Part shown: piece by piece, positions 17,151 to 26,642 of the stretch
How the letters are laid out: the number at the start of each line of letters is the position of its first letter
Position numbering within the stretch: the stretch's first letter is position 1
Source of the DNA: Bacteroidota bacterium
Lineage (GTDB): Bacteria > Bacteroidota > Bacteroidia > Bacteroidales > VadinHA17
DNA: 58,111 nt
Direction of reading: 5' to 3'
Assembly (NCBI GenBank): GCA_029552825.1
Contig: JAKPDL010000019.1
Span: 1-58,111 of the forward strand
Program-made: the position numbers and the translations under genes
Notes under the pieces: model-generated
What the model was told of the DNA's origin: nothing
What the model saw: only the letters and a program-made list of their open reading frames with translations
Database searches by the model: none

Positions 17151-18800
17151 TCAGAAACTGAAATCAACACCTACGCCTATAACCATAGCATTCTTATGGT
17201 AGGTTTCATCGGGCTGGAAGATTATTCCGGCGGGTGACATGTGGTTAATACTTACACGGTCTTTCATATAGAACGTGTAGCTGAAACCTGCATTTAGCAG
17301 AATATTTTCGGTAATCTTATAAGCACCTCCTGCACCCAGTGTATGAGTTGCAAGTCCGAATGTCAGATCGCTCTGGTACTTGTCGTTGACACCCTTGTTT
17401 GCAAATGAATAACCTCCACTAAGCAAAAGTTTTTCCGACAGGCCATATTCAGCGCCGCAACTTAAAGACCAACCGTTATGTTTAATTATTTCCTTGTTTG
17501 AAATAAATATTGACGGTGTGGTTGATTTGAGATCGTGGTCTATTTTATGGCCATAGTCAGCATTTTTATCGAAGAAATAGTTCAGGCCACACGATAGCCG
17601 GAGGTTGTCGGAAGCTGAATAATCGAGTCCGAGTGCCAGCATTGCAGGCATATCAGAAGGTGTGAGAATTCCATCGGGAAACATTGTGATTGGAGTTCCT
17701 GTTTCAGTGAAGCCAACAAGGAAATCCTTGGTGGTTTTGTTCTCGAGCTGCATGCTGGTCTTCATCTCATATCTTATAGCGATGTTGAGATTTTCTGATG
17801 GTGAGATGTTGACGCTGAAAATTGGCGAAATTCCTGAGCCTGTTTGTTTGACATCAGCTTCCTGATCACCCAATACGGTGGCTGTAGCAGAGTACTTTGC
17901 TGCATTTGCAAGTAGGGTTGGAGAAGCTGCAGTAATTGTTCCGCTTATCTGATTGACGGTCATGAGCGGAATATTTGAAGAGGGCACTCCCACCACACCG
18001 AGGGCAGCATATATTGCCTGCTGTTGCTGGACTGTCATCTGTCCGGCGGCTACTAACTGGGCAATTGTAAAATTGCCTCCACCTGCCGAAATGATTGGAC
18101 TGAGTTGTGTGGGAATAGTTGTAATGGCGGTAAGCTGACTTGCTATTCCATTCAGAATCGCATCAGCCCTCACCCAGTTTGAACCCTGCTGGAGTTCAAC
18201 ATCTTTAAGATGGCCTACATACGAGTTGTTTGCAATTACATAACGCAATCCTGCAGCTACAGAGAGCCAGTCGTTTATCTTGAATGATACACCTCCCTGG
18301 ATTCCGAAATAGACCGATGAGCCTTTCAGATAGGAATCGAGCCGGTACCCTGTAACATTCTGGGAGGCAAGTGCGGGAACAAGATCGGAAATGCTCAGCT
18401 CAAAAGAGGGCAGACCTTCTTTATATTCTGCACCACCCCCTCCGCCAATAGGATTGAAACCTGCCCATATTGCAAGCCGGTCCATCTTATATGCGGCATA
18501 GATGCCAGGAAAGATTGGAGCTTTTACATCTCCGGTAAAGAGAGTATCATTTAACCATCTGTAAAAGTTCTCTACTTTCCTTTTCTGAAAAATTGTCTGA
18601 TTTGAAACTGAAAAGTGAAAACCGTTTTCAAGTTTCATGAGTCCTGCGGGGTTGTAATTTACTGCATCGATGGATGTTGAAGCATTTCTCGACGGCATAC
18701 GTACCCATGCAGCACTCTGGTTGGTATTGGTCACAAGACCACCGGCAATAAGTATACCGGGTACCACCACAGCAATTAAAAGCGTAAGCAGTTTTTTCAT
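17151..18800 (-). CDS. FadL/OmpP1/TodX-family outer-membrane protein
   Basis: A 549-residue outer-membrane beta-barrel protein with a signal peptide ending LIAGG. The start of the mature protein, TNTNQSAAWVRMPSRNAS, and then AVNYNPAGLMKL, is the N-terminal hatch signature of the FadL/OmpP1 family. The C-terminal end VIGVGVDFSF ends in Phe as outer-membrane barrels do. By family knowledge these proteins let hydrophobic molecules pass the outer membrane. Residues about 190-310 include a long Q/A-rich insertion (AQLVAAGQMTVQQQQAIYAA), which is longer than usual. It has its own 190-base upstream gap and a stem-loop downstream, so it appears monocistronic. Confidence 0.85.
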   Translation of the reverse strand: MKKLLTLLIAVVVPGILIAGGLVTNTNQSAAWVRMPSRNASTSIDAVNYNPAGLMKLENGFHFSVSNQTIFQKRKVENFYRWLNDTLFTGDVKAPIFPGIYAAYKMDRLAIWAGFNPIGGGGGAEYKEGLPSFELSISDLVPALASQNVTGYRLDSYLKGSSVYFGIQGGVSFKINDWLSVAAGLRYVIANNSYVGHLKDVELQQGSNWVRADAILNGIASQLTAITTIPTQLSPIISAGGGNFTIAQLVAAGQMTVQQQQAIYAALGVVGVPSSNIPLMTVNQISGTITAASPTLLANAAKYSATATVLGDQEADVKQTGSGISPIFSVNISPSENLNIAIRYEMKTSMQLENKTTKDFLVGFTETGTPITMFPDGILTPSDMPAMLALGLDYSASDNLRLSCGLNYFFDKNADYGHKIDHDLKSTTPSIFISNKEIIKHNGWSLSCGAEYGLSEKLLLSGGYSFANKGVNDKYQSDLTFGLATHTLGAGGAYKITENILLNAGFSYTFYMKDRVSINHMSPAGIIFQPDETYHKNAMVIGVGVDFSF

Positions 18801-18990
18801 AGATTAAATTTTTAGTTTATCGGTTATTTTCAGTTCACCAACCTGTTCATTATATCCGCAAACTTCAATAATTTCAGGTTGCCGGTAATTGAACAGGCGC
18901 CGTAAATGTAGAAAAATATTTTGTTTCTGCAATAGTCGAATTATAAAATATTAATTAACAGAACATTAAAATTAAAATAATTTATCCGGT

Positions 18991-21900
18991 CTAATTTCTA
19001 TTTACAATATTGAAATCACCTGATAATCCGTACTCTTTAAGGTTGTATTCACTGCCCGGGGGATATGACCTGACGTTTCTCCAGCTCCATGGCGAGGCAA
19101 TACCTGCCGGGGGATTATTATGATGAGGCCCGAGAAGATTCTTCAGACTGCCGATTACCTTCAACTCTATTCTGTTTTTTCCCGCAGATATGAACGGAGT
19201 AATGTCAGCCTCATAAGGAGGAAAGGCAATGATACCTGCTTTTTTACCATTGACAAAAACTTCTGAAACAGTTCCTTTCCAATCAGTCACCTTTAAAATG
19301 TATTTGCCTCCGGGTGATTCAATGGTGTAATTTTTCGAATAAGTTACGCCCCACGAATAAAACGGCATACCCTGTTTAACCCAAGGACCAGTAGTAAGTT
19401 CTTTCATTGGTGATGTTATCACCCATCCTTTCCTGGCAGGTTCAACAGAAAAATCTCCAAGAATATATACAGGTTCTATCTCGGCGTGAACTTTCATAGG
19501 TGTAACAGAAAGTGTAAGCCGGTTTTCCCCCTCCTTAACAATATTGGCTATATTAAAGACTTTAAATGAACGGTCGAGCCACCATTTGTCGAGGTTGGGG
19601 CTAATTTCGGTTCCGTTCAGAGTAACCTTCCATAATTCCGGTCTTTCCACCACAGCAAGCAGCGTTGACTTATCCTGCAGGTTTTTTATGATGAATTTGT
19701 ATGTAACTCTGAAACCTGTACCGCTGCCGAATGTGTCTCTTTCGACAATGGCTTTTTTGTACTGCACAGAATGATTCCACGGGTTGCCCGATGCAAATCC
19801 GTAATGCTTGAATACTTTATCAGCTGCATCATATATATGCATATCAGCCTCTGTTTTGCCTTCCAGTTCCAGATCGCAGAAATCAATCATCAGTGCATTT
19901 GGTTCATCTCTTGTAACTGTCACTTTTTCTTCAGATTCAATAACTTTTTCCGTATTCACATTTTCTGGAACAACATCGGGAATTGAAATTCCCTGCGATG
20001 GGAAGAACAGCAGAAGACTGCCTGCAGGGGCCAGACTGAAACGTGCTTCAACTTTTTTATCTTTTTTCTCTGCAGGGTAACCTTTTATCTCTCCGTCAAT
20101 TGTATTGAGTTCAACAGCAGTAACTCCGGGTGCTGTAAGGGTTCCCGCGGCGCTAGTTTCAAGGCTTGAATTTGCAAGGAAAACCACTAAACCATCTTTC
20201 AGCACGCGTGTATGATGAAACAATCCTTCTCCTTCGATAGATGTGAACGTAACATCCCTGTTTCCAAGGTGGGTTTTTATCAATTCGTCGTTAAGTGATT
20301 CACATTTAACCACATTGTTGGATGACGAACTTATAAACTCTTTCAGTTCTTCATTTTCGGAGCCATCAACAAGCGAAGGAGATGAGAAAAGCAGTAGTTT
20401 ACCACCCTCTTTAACAAACTGCCGGAGAAGCGTAAATGTCTTAAGATTAAGATTTTCTGTAAGTGGCGGTATGACAACAGTTTTATATGCACAATTCCCG
20501 ACGACAAATTTTCCCTTTTTCACCGATCCAAGGTCTTTTATAATGTTTTCAGAACCAAGGTCATATTCCACCTGTTGTTTTTCGAGTTTTGTAATAAACT
20601 TCTGAAATGTTTGTCCTATTACATCACGGTAAGGGTCGGGTTTTAGATATGAATCATACATCCATGTAGTTGTAGTCGGTTCAATTACAAGTATCTCATT
20701 GATTTGTCTGCCGGAGGAGAGGGCAAGGGAGAGTCTTGCGTAATGGTCGGCCAGGAGTTTGTAGTTGTTCCACCATGGTTCATGGTAGTCGAATGTTGGC
20801 GGGTAGTCATATTTTCTTGCACCTGCCATTGTGAAGAATGTGAGGTGCTGGTTCATCAGGTTCACGCCCAGGGCATACTCCCAGTCGCCATTGCGTTTCA
20901 TCTCAGTGAATGTGAGGTCCCAGCCTGAGCCACCGTATGTTTCGCTGAGCTTTCTGTTCCACCCTGCCTGGTTGGCAGCGCTTGCAAGTTCTTTCACTGA
21001 GCGTACATTTCCGAATTGAGCCGTTGAAGAGGTGTCGTTCCACTGGTTGAAGAGCATATCTATTCCAGGAACCTGATGCCATGCGTACATCGCCATATTG
21101 TCACCTCCATGATGCATTTTGGGCCATTCATGTTCCCAGTAGTGACCTGTAAATTTCAATCCTGCACTGTCGCAGTATTCTTTCCATGGCTTTGCCCAGC
21201 GGTCGATAAACATTTGAAGCAAAGTGCAGGTATAATTATGCCTTACCTTCTTCCAGTCTCCAGTTTGTTCAAAGAGTGATGGCAGGGCTGTTTTAAGGTC
21301 ATAGTTCCACATTTTAAGGAATACATCAAAAAGGTCGGGGGTATAACGAATCCCGCCAGATGTATGGATATGTGGTTCATCGGTGAAGGTTCCTGGAATA
21401 GTTTTGCCAAACTCTTCTCCTGCAATTTTTTCGTAACCCTGCATTGTAAGTTCAATAAATTTCTGAGTTACACCCGGATAGAGGAGGTCAACATATGAAA
21501 AGCCACCGTACCATTCCGATGGGCTATGGAATGTTTTTCTGAAAAGACAATATTTGCCTGTTTTGCCCATCTCTGTTTGATAAGAGCTGGTGATATCTGT
21601 GAACACTCCATTTTCTTCTTTCAGAATAATAAAGAATTTATCGGCAGTGTCGGGCAGTGTTTCAACACGGGTCATTCTGAGACCCTGTCCCTGGTTGTAC
21701 GATTCGGGCATATTTGCCGGGACGTGTCCTCCGGCAAAACCGCTTGGATATGAGTTTTCATCATATATCCACACTTTCATACCGAGTTCCTTTCCCCTGT
21801 CAACCGTATATCTGAACAATTCAAACCATTCATCCGAGCGGTATTCTGTAATAAGTCCGGGCCGGGGATGAACAAAGACCTGCTTTATGCCCTGGCGGTA

Positions 21901-22128
21901 GAATTCGTCCATGAAATTGTCAATCTCTGCTTGCGTTATCTCACCGTTCCAGACAAAGAATGGGGCGGTGGTGTATTCTGCAGGCGGCTCTTTGAAATTA
22001 GCAGAAAGAGATTTGAAATCATTTACACCTGTAATCTCTGCTTTTTTTGGTCCACACGAATAACCCAGAAGCAGAATTAAAGAAAATAATCCGGTGAATA
22101 AAAAATTATCAGTTAGTTTTTTCTTCAT
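18991..22128 (-). CDS. Large secreted glycoside hydrolase (GH106-like/unclassified) with C-terminal sugar-binding domains
   Basis: A 1045-residue lipoprotein (LILLLGYSCGPKK). The N-terminal half looks like a TIM barrel: FFVWNGEITQAEIDNFMDEF, IKQVFVHPRPGLITEY, WIYDENSYPSGFAGG, then FTDEPHIHT and SETYGGSGWD, which give candidate catalytic Glu residues. Residues about 540-690 look like a Rossmann-like trimerization domain (KGKFVVGNCAYKTVVIPP). The last 300 residues contain galactose-binding-like beta-sandwiches (WKVTLNGTEISPN, TVSEVFVNGKKAGI). This layout fits large enzymes related to GH106 rhamnosidases and GH2-type glycosidases. Exact family and substrate are uncertain. It lies 18 bases downstream of a sulfatase gene, so the two are probably co-transcribed and act on the same sulfated glycan. 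Confidence 0.7.
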   Translation of the reverse strand: MKKKLTDNFLFTGLFSLILLLGYSCGPKKAEITGVNDFKSLSANFKEPPAEYTTAPFFVWNGEITQAEIDNFMDEFYRQGIKQVFVHPRPGLITEYRSDEWFELFRYTVDRGKELGMKVWIYDENSYPSGFAGGHVPANMPESYNQGQGLRMTRVETLPDTADKFFIILKEENGVFTDITSSYQTEMGKTGKYCLFRKTFHSPSEWYGGFSYVDLLYPGVTQKFIELTMQGYEKIAGEEFGKTIPGTFTDEPHIHTSGGIRYTPDLFDVFLKMWNYDLKTALPSLFEQTGDWKKVRHNYTCTLLQMFIDRWAKPWKEYCDSAGLKFTGHYWEHEWPKMHHGGDNMAMYAWHQVPGIDMLFNQWNDTSSTAQFGNVRSVKELASAANQAGWNRKLSETYGGSGWDLTFTEMKRNGDWEYALGVNLMNQHLTFFTMAGARKYDYPPTFDYHEPWWNNYKLLADHYARLSLALSSGRQINEILVIEPTTTTWMYDSYLKPDPYRDVIGQTFQKFITKLEKQQVEYDLGSENIIKDLGSVKKGKFVVGNCAYKTVVIPPLTENLNLKTFTLLRQFVKEGGKLLLFSSPSLVDGSENEELKEFISSSSNNVVKCESLNDELIKTHLGNRDVTFTSIEGEGLFHHTRVLKDGLVVFLANSSLETSAAGTLTAPGVTAVELNTIDGEIKGYPAEKKDKKVEARFSLAPAGSLLLFFPSQGISIPDVVPENVNTEKVIESEEKVTVTRDEPNALMIDFCDLELEGKTEADMHIYDAADKVFKHYGFASGNPWNHSVQYKKAIVERDTFGSGTGFRVTYKFIIKNLQDKSTLLAVVERPELWKVTLNGTEISPNLDKWWLDRSFKVFNIANIVKEGENRLTLSVTPMKVHAEIEPVYILGDFSVEPARKGWVITSPMKELTTGPWVKQGMPFYSWGVTYSKNYTIESPGGKYILKVTDWKGTVSEVFVNGKKAGIIAFPPYEADITPFISAGKNRIELKVIGSLKNLLGPHHNNPPAGIASPWSWRNVRSYPPGSEYNLKEYGLSGDFNIVNRN

Positions 22129-22146
22129 AATTAAAATTTTAGTTCA

Positions 22147-23742
22147 TTATTTTCTTTTTATTTCGAAATCAGTTGAATCCACCCATCCAGCTGATTTTGT
22201 ATTTAGTTCACCTTTCATGAATCTGTTGTAGAAGTCACGCACTTTTTCATCGGCATAGGTATACCTGTCGAAAATATCACCTTTCCCCAGTATTCTAGGA
22301 TCTTGTTGTTCGGAAAGCAGCTCGAACATTGTTTCTCTCATTTTCTGCCATGCGGAGCTGTAGCCGGGGTTATTTATCAGGTTGTCAACGCAATCGGGAT
22401 CTATTCCGATTCTGTACAATTCTTCCGCTCCTCTTTGCCCGAACGACAGATTCCAGTAATTAAGGTCACTGCCTGAGCGGCGGAGGCTCAATATCCACGA
22501 TTTTGTGGGACTACCGTCGCAATTGAGGTAACCTGTTTCGGGATTTCCTGCTGGCCATCTTCCCGGCCTGAAGTTTCTGATATATAGAAAATTGTTCTGT
22601 ATTATGGCTCTTACAGGGTAGCCAACATCGCCAGGCCGTCCGACATCATGTCGCTCTTTGCCGAGAAGGATATAATTTCGAGATTTGTCAATTACTTTAT
22701 TCTTTCTTGTGAAGAAGATGTTTGTAAGGCTTTTCCCTTCAATGGGCTGCATTCCGCACTTTTCCAGGTCTAATCCTGCTACTTCAAGAAGGGTTGGCGC
22801 GATGTCGATAAAACTTATGAGGTCGTAAACTATTCTTCCGGGCCTTTTGATCCCTTTCTTCCACATTATAGCAAGAGGGATGTGGTTGGAATATTCATAA
22901 ACCTGCCCTTTGGCACGCGGGAAAGGCATGCCGTTGTCACCGGTTACAATAACAATAGTGTTGTCGAGTTCTCCTCTTTCACGGAGGATTTCGAGCATCT
23001 TAACGAGATGGCTGTCGAAGTGTTCTATTTCAAAGGCATAATCGAGAAGGTCGTTTCGAACAATCTCATTATCGGGAAGGAATCTGGGAACCCGTGGGAT
23101 ATCTTCCAGACGTTTGCCTCCCTTTGTTACTCCTGAGCCATATTCATAACCGCGATGAGGTTCTCTCGAGCCGTACCAGAAACAGAAAGGCATATTATCA
23201 GGCCTTGAATTCAGGAAATCCTCAAAATTTCCGGCGTAGTCAATGTTTGAGATTCCTTTTGCAGGTGGTACAAGCTGTTTTGCGTTATAGGCTTTACCTG
23301 TCAGTTCTCTTGGTTTTCCGGTACTGTCCAATGCCACACCGGGCGCCCATCCCTTCGCGGTATAGCCTGTGAAGTATCCGTTTTCGCCCAGAACTTCTAT
23401 AAATGATTTGAATTTTACCGGAAAGTAAGGTACATGGTTTGCTGCTTCTTCCAATTGCCATGAGTTCCTGCCCGTCAGGAAGCATGCTCTTGAAGGCGAT
23501 GACTTGGAATTGGGCGTGTAGGCATTGTAAAAAAGAAGTCCTTCTTTTGCAACTCTGTCGAACCCGGGTGTCTTGATCCATGAAGTGCCATATGCCCCCA
23601 TATGAGGATATGAAATATCGTCACCCATCGCTATCAGAATATTAGGTTTCCTACCTGAAAGTTTTTCACCATGCTCTCCCGCACATCCGGATAACAACAG
23701 TGGCGAAACCAGAATCAAAGTTCCAATGTGAAAGGGTTTCAT
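22147..23742 (-). CDS. S1 family sulfatase, Ser-type, lipoprotein
   Basis: About 531 residues starting [13 protein letters not shown] choose this ATG because the lipoprotein signal (LLLSGC) then has normal length. The frame also extends to a GTG at 23757 that overlaps the receptor's stop. The alkaline-phosphatase-fold sulfatase is clear: metal site [12 protein letters not shown], activation motif [12 protein letters not shown] with Ser81 as the residue converted to formylglycine, and [15 protein letters not shown]. It resembles heparan N-sulfatase-type relatives. By family knowledge Ser-type enzymes need the radical-SAM maturase anSME, which is not in the window. It is the fourth gene of the window's lipoprotein-receptor-sulfatase-glycosidase group when counted back from the glycosidase. 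Confidence 0.9.
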   Translation of the reverse strand: MKPFHIGTLILVSPLLLSGCAGEHGEKLSGRKPNILIAMGDDISYPHMGAYGTSWIKTPGFDRVAKEGLLFYNAYTPNSKSSPSRACFLTGRNSWQLEEAANHVPYFPVKFKSFIEVLGENGYFTGYTAKGWAPGVALDSTGKPRELTGKAYNAKQLVPPAKGISNIDYAGNFEDFLNSRPDNMPFCFWYGSREPHRGYEYGSGVTKGGKRLEDIPRVPRFLPDNEIVRNDLLDYAFEIEHFDSHLVKMLEILRERGELDNTIVIVTGDNGMPFPRAKGQVYEYSNHIPLAIMWKKGIKRPGRIVYDLISFIDIAPTLLEVAGLDLEKCGMQPIEGKSLTNIFFTRKNKVIDKSRNYILLGKERHDVGRPGDVGYPVRAIIQNNFLYIRNFRPGRWPAGNPETGYLNCDGSPTKSWILSLRRSGSDLNYWNLSFGQRGAEELYRIGIDPDCVDNLINNPGYSSAWQKMRETMFELLSEQQDPRILGKGDIFDRYTYADEKVRDFYNRFMKGELNTKSAGWVDSTDFEIKRK

Positions 23743-23753
23743 GTTTTCAAATA

Positions 23754-25988
23754 TCACAATTTTCCAGTTAATCTCACGCTGATATTTCTGGGTGGCTGTA
23801 TATCGCCCGGACGTCCCATATACTCGGTGTTTGTAGCGTTTTTCAACGCCATAGATATTTTCAGCCAGCGGTTGATGTTGTAACCCAGACTCAGATCTGC
23901 TGCAAAATAACCTGTGTTATGAGTCAGCCAGTAGTCGTAGAACCCCGGCAGTATTGCTTCTCTTGTCATCGGATCGACGAATACATCATCTATGTTGAGG
24001 ATCCTGGATCTTATATATACTGTAAATTCCGATTCCAGCTTCTTCCATGCAGCATTAAGGTTTAGCTTGAATGAATGTTTTCTTCTGTATTTCAGATAGG
24101 TAATTTCACCAGAAGGTGCACCTGCCCTCATGTCTATGGGCATAACAAAAGTGTATCCTCCGCTCATTGTGGTGTTAAGGCTGCCGGTTGAGCGGTTAAG
24201 CAGAAACTCAATCTCAGCACCGTAGATCCTCGATTGTTCAATGTTGTCTGCCCTGAAACCGAGTCCGTCGGGATAGACGCCGAAAAGATACTCTATGAAG
24301 TTTTTGTTCTGTGAGAAGAATAACGAGAGATCGGCCTGTCCGGTTATGTTTTTACCGATGAGGATGCCCTGTTTTATTCCGGCTTCGGAACTCCAGCCCG
24401 ATTCGGCCTGCAGTGTTGGGTTGGGGAAGATAGTAACTGAGCCGAGGGTTGTAGAAGCATGTTTCTCGGCTATTGACGGGAACCGGTAACCCTGCCCGAA
24501 TGATGCCCTGATGAAGGTATAATCAGCAGCCTGCCAGTTTACCCCGGCTCTGAAAACTGGTACGATTTTATCGGCATCAGAATCTAGAATGTTCTGCTCC
24601 AGTCTTACTCCGGCAACAAGTTTAAGCCTTTCCGACGGTTTCATTTCTGCCTGCCCGAAAGCAGCAATGTTAATACCATTATGATCGCCGAAAAAATTAG
24701 AATTGATTTTATTCCATGTTTCAGATACTCCTGCAGTGATACTCACTAAATCTGAAAGTTTGTACCATAGCTGGTATTCAGAGTAAATGGAGAAAGTACG
24801 TGCGTTGTTTTTCACCTTCACCGGAAAGCGGTTTTCGTTCGATTGTATTCTGGCTCTGAAATCATGCCTGAAACGTTCCTGCTTCGAGTATGATATGAAA
24901 GGGTCGGCCGCCATAAACCTTCCGTGCAGAAACGATACACTTGAAGTGTCCTGAATAAGAGCTGAATCTTTTGCATTGCCCCACAGCAGGAAATCAGTTT
25001 TATCAGTGAGACCTCCGGTGAAATTGATTCCGTAATTGAGCCCTTCTGTTTTTTCGCTGAAGTGTTTGACTTTCAGACTTACTTTTCCGAGTTTTTCGTC
25101 GTTGAATTTTCTGTAGCTGTTATCTGTGAAAAGGTTAACAATAAATCCGAGATCGGTGCTGCCTTCCTTTCTCAGGTGTGTAAAAGAAACTGTGGAGAAG
25201 ACTCTCGGTGTTGTCCACCATTTCCATTCTTCGTTGCCGGGTTTGCAGTATAGACCTGCTTCGGCAAAAAACTTTGTAACCGGTATATTGCTTGCATCGG
25301 CAGTGCGGAAGTTTATTATTCCGTTAAGCGCGGAGGAGCCGTACATAACCGATGATGCTCCTTTTATTATCTCAACCTGCGACAGGTTTTCAACCGGCAG
25401 GTATTGCCACCTGATGCCTCCGGCATCGGGCGAAAGCAGAGGAAGTCCGTCAACAAGCGCCATCACCCTGCTACCGACACCGTAACTGAACCCGCTTCCG
25501 CCTCTTATGGAAGCCTGACCGTCGAGTACCTCAATGCCAGATGTCTTTGTTATCAGCTCGGTAGCATCGGTAATATGGTTTCTCGACAGAAAGTCGGCTT
25601 TGATAACCGATACCGAAACAATCATTTCCGAAATTTTGTGTTCAACCCGGTCGGCACTTACAACAATCTGATCTATCGAATGAGTTTCGGTTTCGAGCTG
25701 GACATCAACACTATGAACCTCACCCCTGCGGAGGCTGATCTGCCGTATTACAGTTTTGTATCCTATATATTGAAAGGTAACAGTAATTTTTGCGGAATCG
25801 GTTTTGAATGAATAGTTTCCATATTCGTCGGTTGAGGTGCCGAGCCCGTTTCCATAAATAACATAGACTCCTGCAAGGGGTTCTCCGGTGTCCCTATCAG
25901 AGACTCTGCCTTTTATAACAGACTGAGCATTAAGTACCGGAATAATATTACCCGCAAGTAGAATTATCGCAGATAGAAATAACCTCAT
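23754..25988 (-). CDS. TonB-dependent outer-membrane receptor
   Basis: A 744-residue receptor with signal peptide ([22 protein letters not shown]), a CarboxypepD_reg-like domain ([20 protein letters not shown], about 22-105), a plug ([39 protein letters not shown]) and a barrel ending [13 protein letters not shown]. The size is that of siderophore/vitamin-type receptors rather than SusC (about 1000 residues), and no SusD follows. Its start overlaps the stop of the small lipoprotein gene upstream (ATGA at 25985-25988), and the sulfatase follows 11 bases downstream. The tight packing suggests it imports a ligand linked to the sulfatase or to the lipoprotein, but metal or cofactor uptake is equally possible. 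Confidence 0.88.
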   Translation of the reverse strand: MRLFLSAIILLAGNIIPVLNAQSVIKGRVSDRDTGEPLAGVYVIYGNGLGTSTDEYGNYSFKTDSAKITVTFQYIGYKTVIRQISLRRGEVHSVDVQLETETHSIDQIVVSADRVEHKISEMIVSVSVIKADFLSRNHITDATELITKTSGIEVLDGQASIRGGSGFSYGVGSRVMALVDGLPLLSPDAGGIRWQYLPVENLSQVEIIKGASSVMYGSSALNGIINFRTADASNIPVTKFFAEAGLYCKPGNEEWKWWTTPRVFSTVSFTHLRKEGSTDLGFIVNLFTDNSYRKFNDEKLGKVSLKVKHFSEKTEGLNYGINFTGGLTDKTDFLLWGNAKDSALIQDTSSVSFLHGRFMAADPFISYSKQERFRHDFRARIQSNENRFPVKVKNNARTFSIYSEYQLWYKLSDLVSITAGVSETWNKINSNFFGDHNGINIAAFGQAEMKPSERLKLVAGVRLEQNILDSDADKIVPVFRAGVNWQAADYTFIRASFGQGYRFPSIAEKHASTTLGSVTIFPNPTLQAESGWSSEAGIKQGILIGKNITGQADLSLFFSQNKNFIEYLFGVYPDGLGFRADNIEQSRIYGAEIEFLLNRSTGSLNTTMSGGYTFVMPIDMRAGAPSGEITYLKYRRKHSFKLNLNAAWKKLESEFTVYIRSRILNIDDVFVDPMTREAILPGFYDYWLTHNTGYFAADLSLGYNINRWLKISMALKNATNTEYMGRPGDIQPPRNISVRLTGKL

Positions 25989-26401
25989 TGTTTCGGTTTG
26001 AATGTCATTCGTATGTTAAATGGGTTCTGAGGATTTGCAAGATTGGGATAAACAGTTGTGATTTTAAGGTCTGTAGTTGTAAGCAATACAATTTTGGCGG
26101 TGAGAGGAACCTGCAGTGAATCGGATTCAATAACCAGATTCTCTTCCCCGTAGGCAAACCTCCATGTTCCCTTGTATTTACCAAAGTATCCCGTTCCGTC
26201 CTTCTCGAATTTAGCATCTCCCTTGAATTTTTCGAGCATGCCCCCTGGCCCTCCTGCATCAACGCCGTTGACAAGCAGGCTGTCGCTTGTCCAGATATGT
26301 GCTGTTAACAACGTGAAGCGTTCAGATTCTTTTTCTTTACTGCACGAGAAAAATGCGGCAGTAATTCCTGCAATAATAAGAAATAATGTTATCTTTTTCA
26401 T
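25985..26401 (-). CDS. Small lipoprotein, possibly lipocalin-like, first gene of receptor operon
   Basis: 138 residues from the ATG at 26401 (MKKITLFLIIAGITAAFFSC). The frame continues upstream to a TTG at 26467, but the lipoprotein signal fixes the ATG as start. The mature part reads like a small beta-barrel of the lipocalin-like type (WTSDSLLVNGVDAGGPG, KFEKDGTGYFGKYKGTWRFA, LVIESDSLQVPL). It overlaps the TonB receptor gene by 4 bases, so translation is coupled. A TAATTTTG sequence at 26465-26472 on the minus strand could be a -7 element. It may present a ligand to the receptor; this is inference from position only. Confidence 0.7.
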   Translation of the reverse strand: MKKITLFLIIAGITAAFFSCSKEKESERFTLLTAHIWTSDSLLVNGVDAGGPGGMLEKFKGDAKFEKDGTGYFGKYKGTWRFAYGEENLVIESDSLQVPLTAKIVLLTTTDLKITTVYPNLANPQNPFNIRMTFKPKQ

Positions 26402-26642
26402 ATTCCCCGGTTTTTGGTTTGACAGAAATTTCAAAATATTCTGTTGTAGCTTCTGCTGGTAGTTCAAAATTATGAAACTTTAATGATTTTAGAAGCATTA
26501 GCAAGTATGAAAATAGCTTTATTAATTATTATAACCATTGTTAAAACCGCAATGTTCATATTTCGAAAATAATTAACATAATTTCTTTGTCAAGAACTCT
26601 GGCATACACTAATAATTTGTGTTGTAAAAACAGAATGTGTTA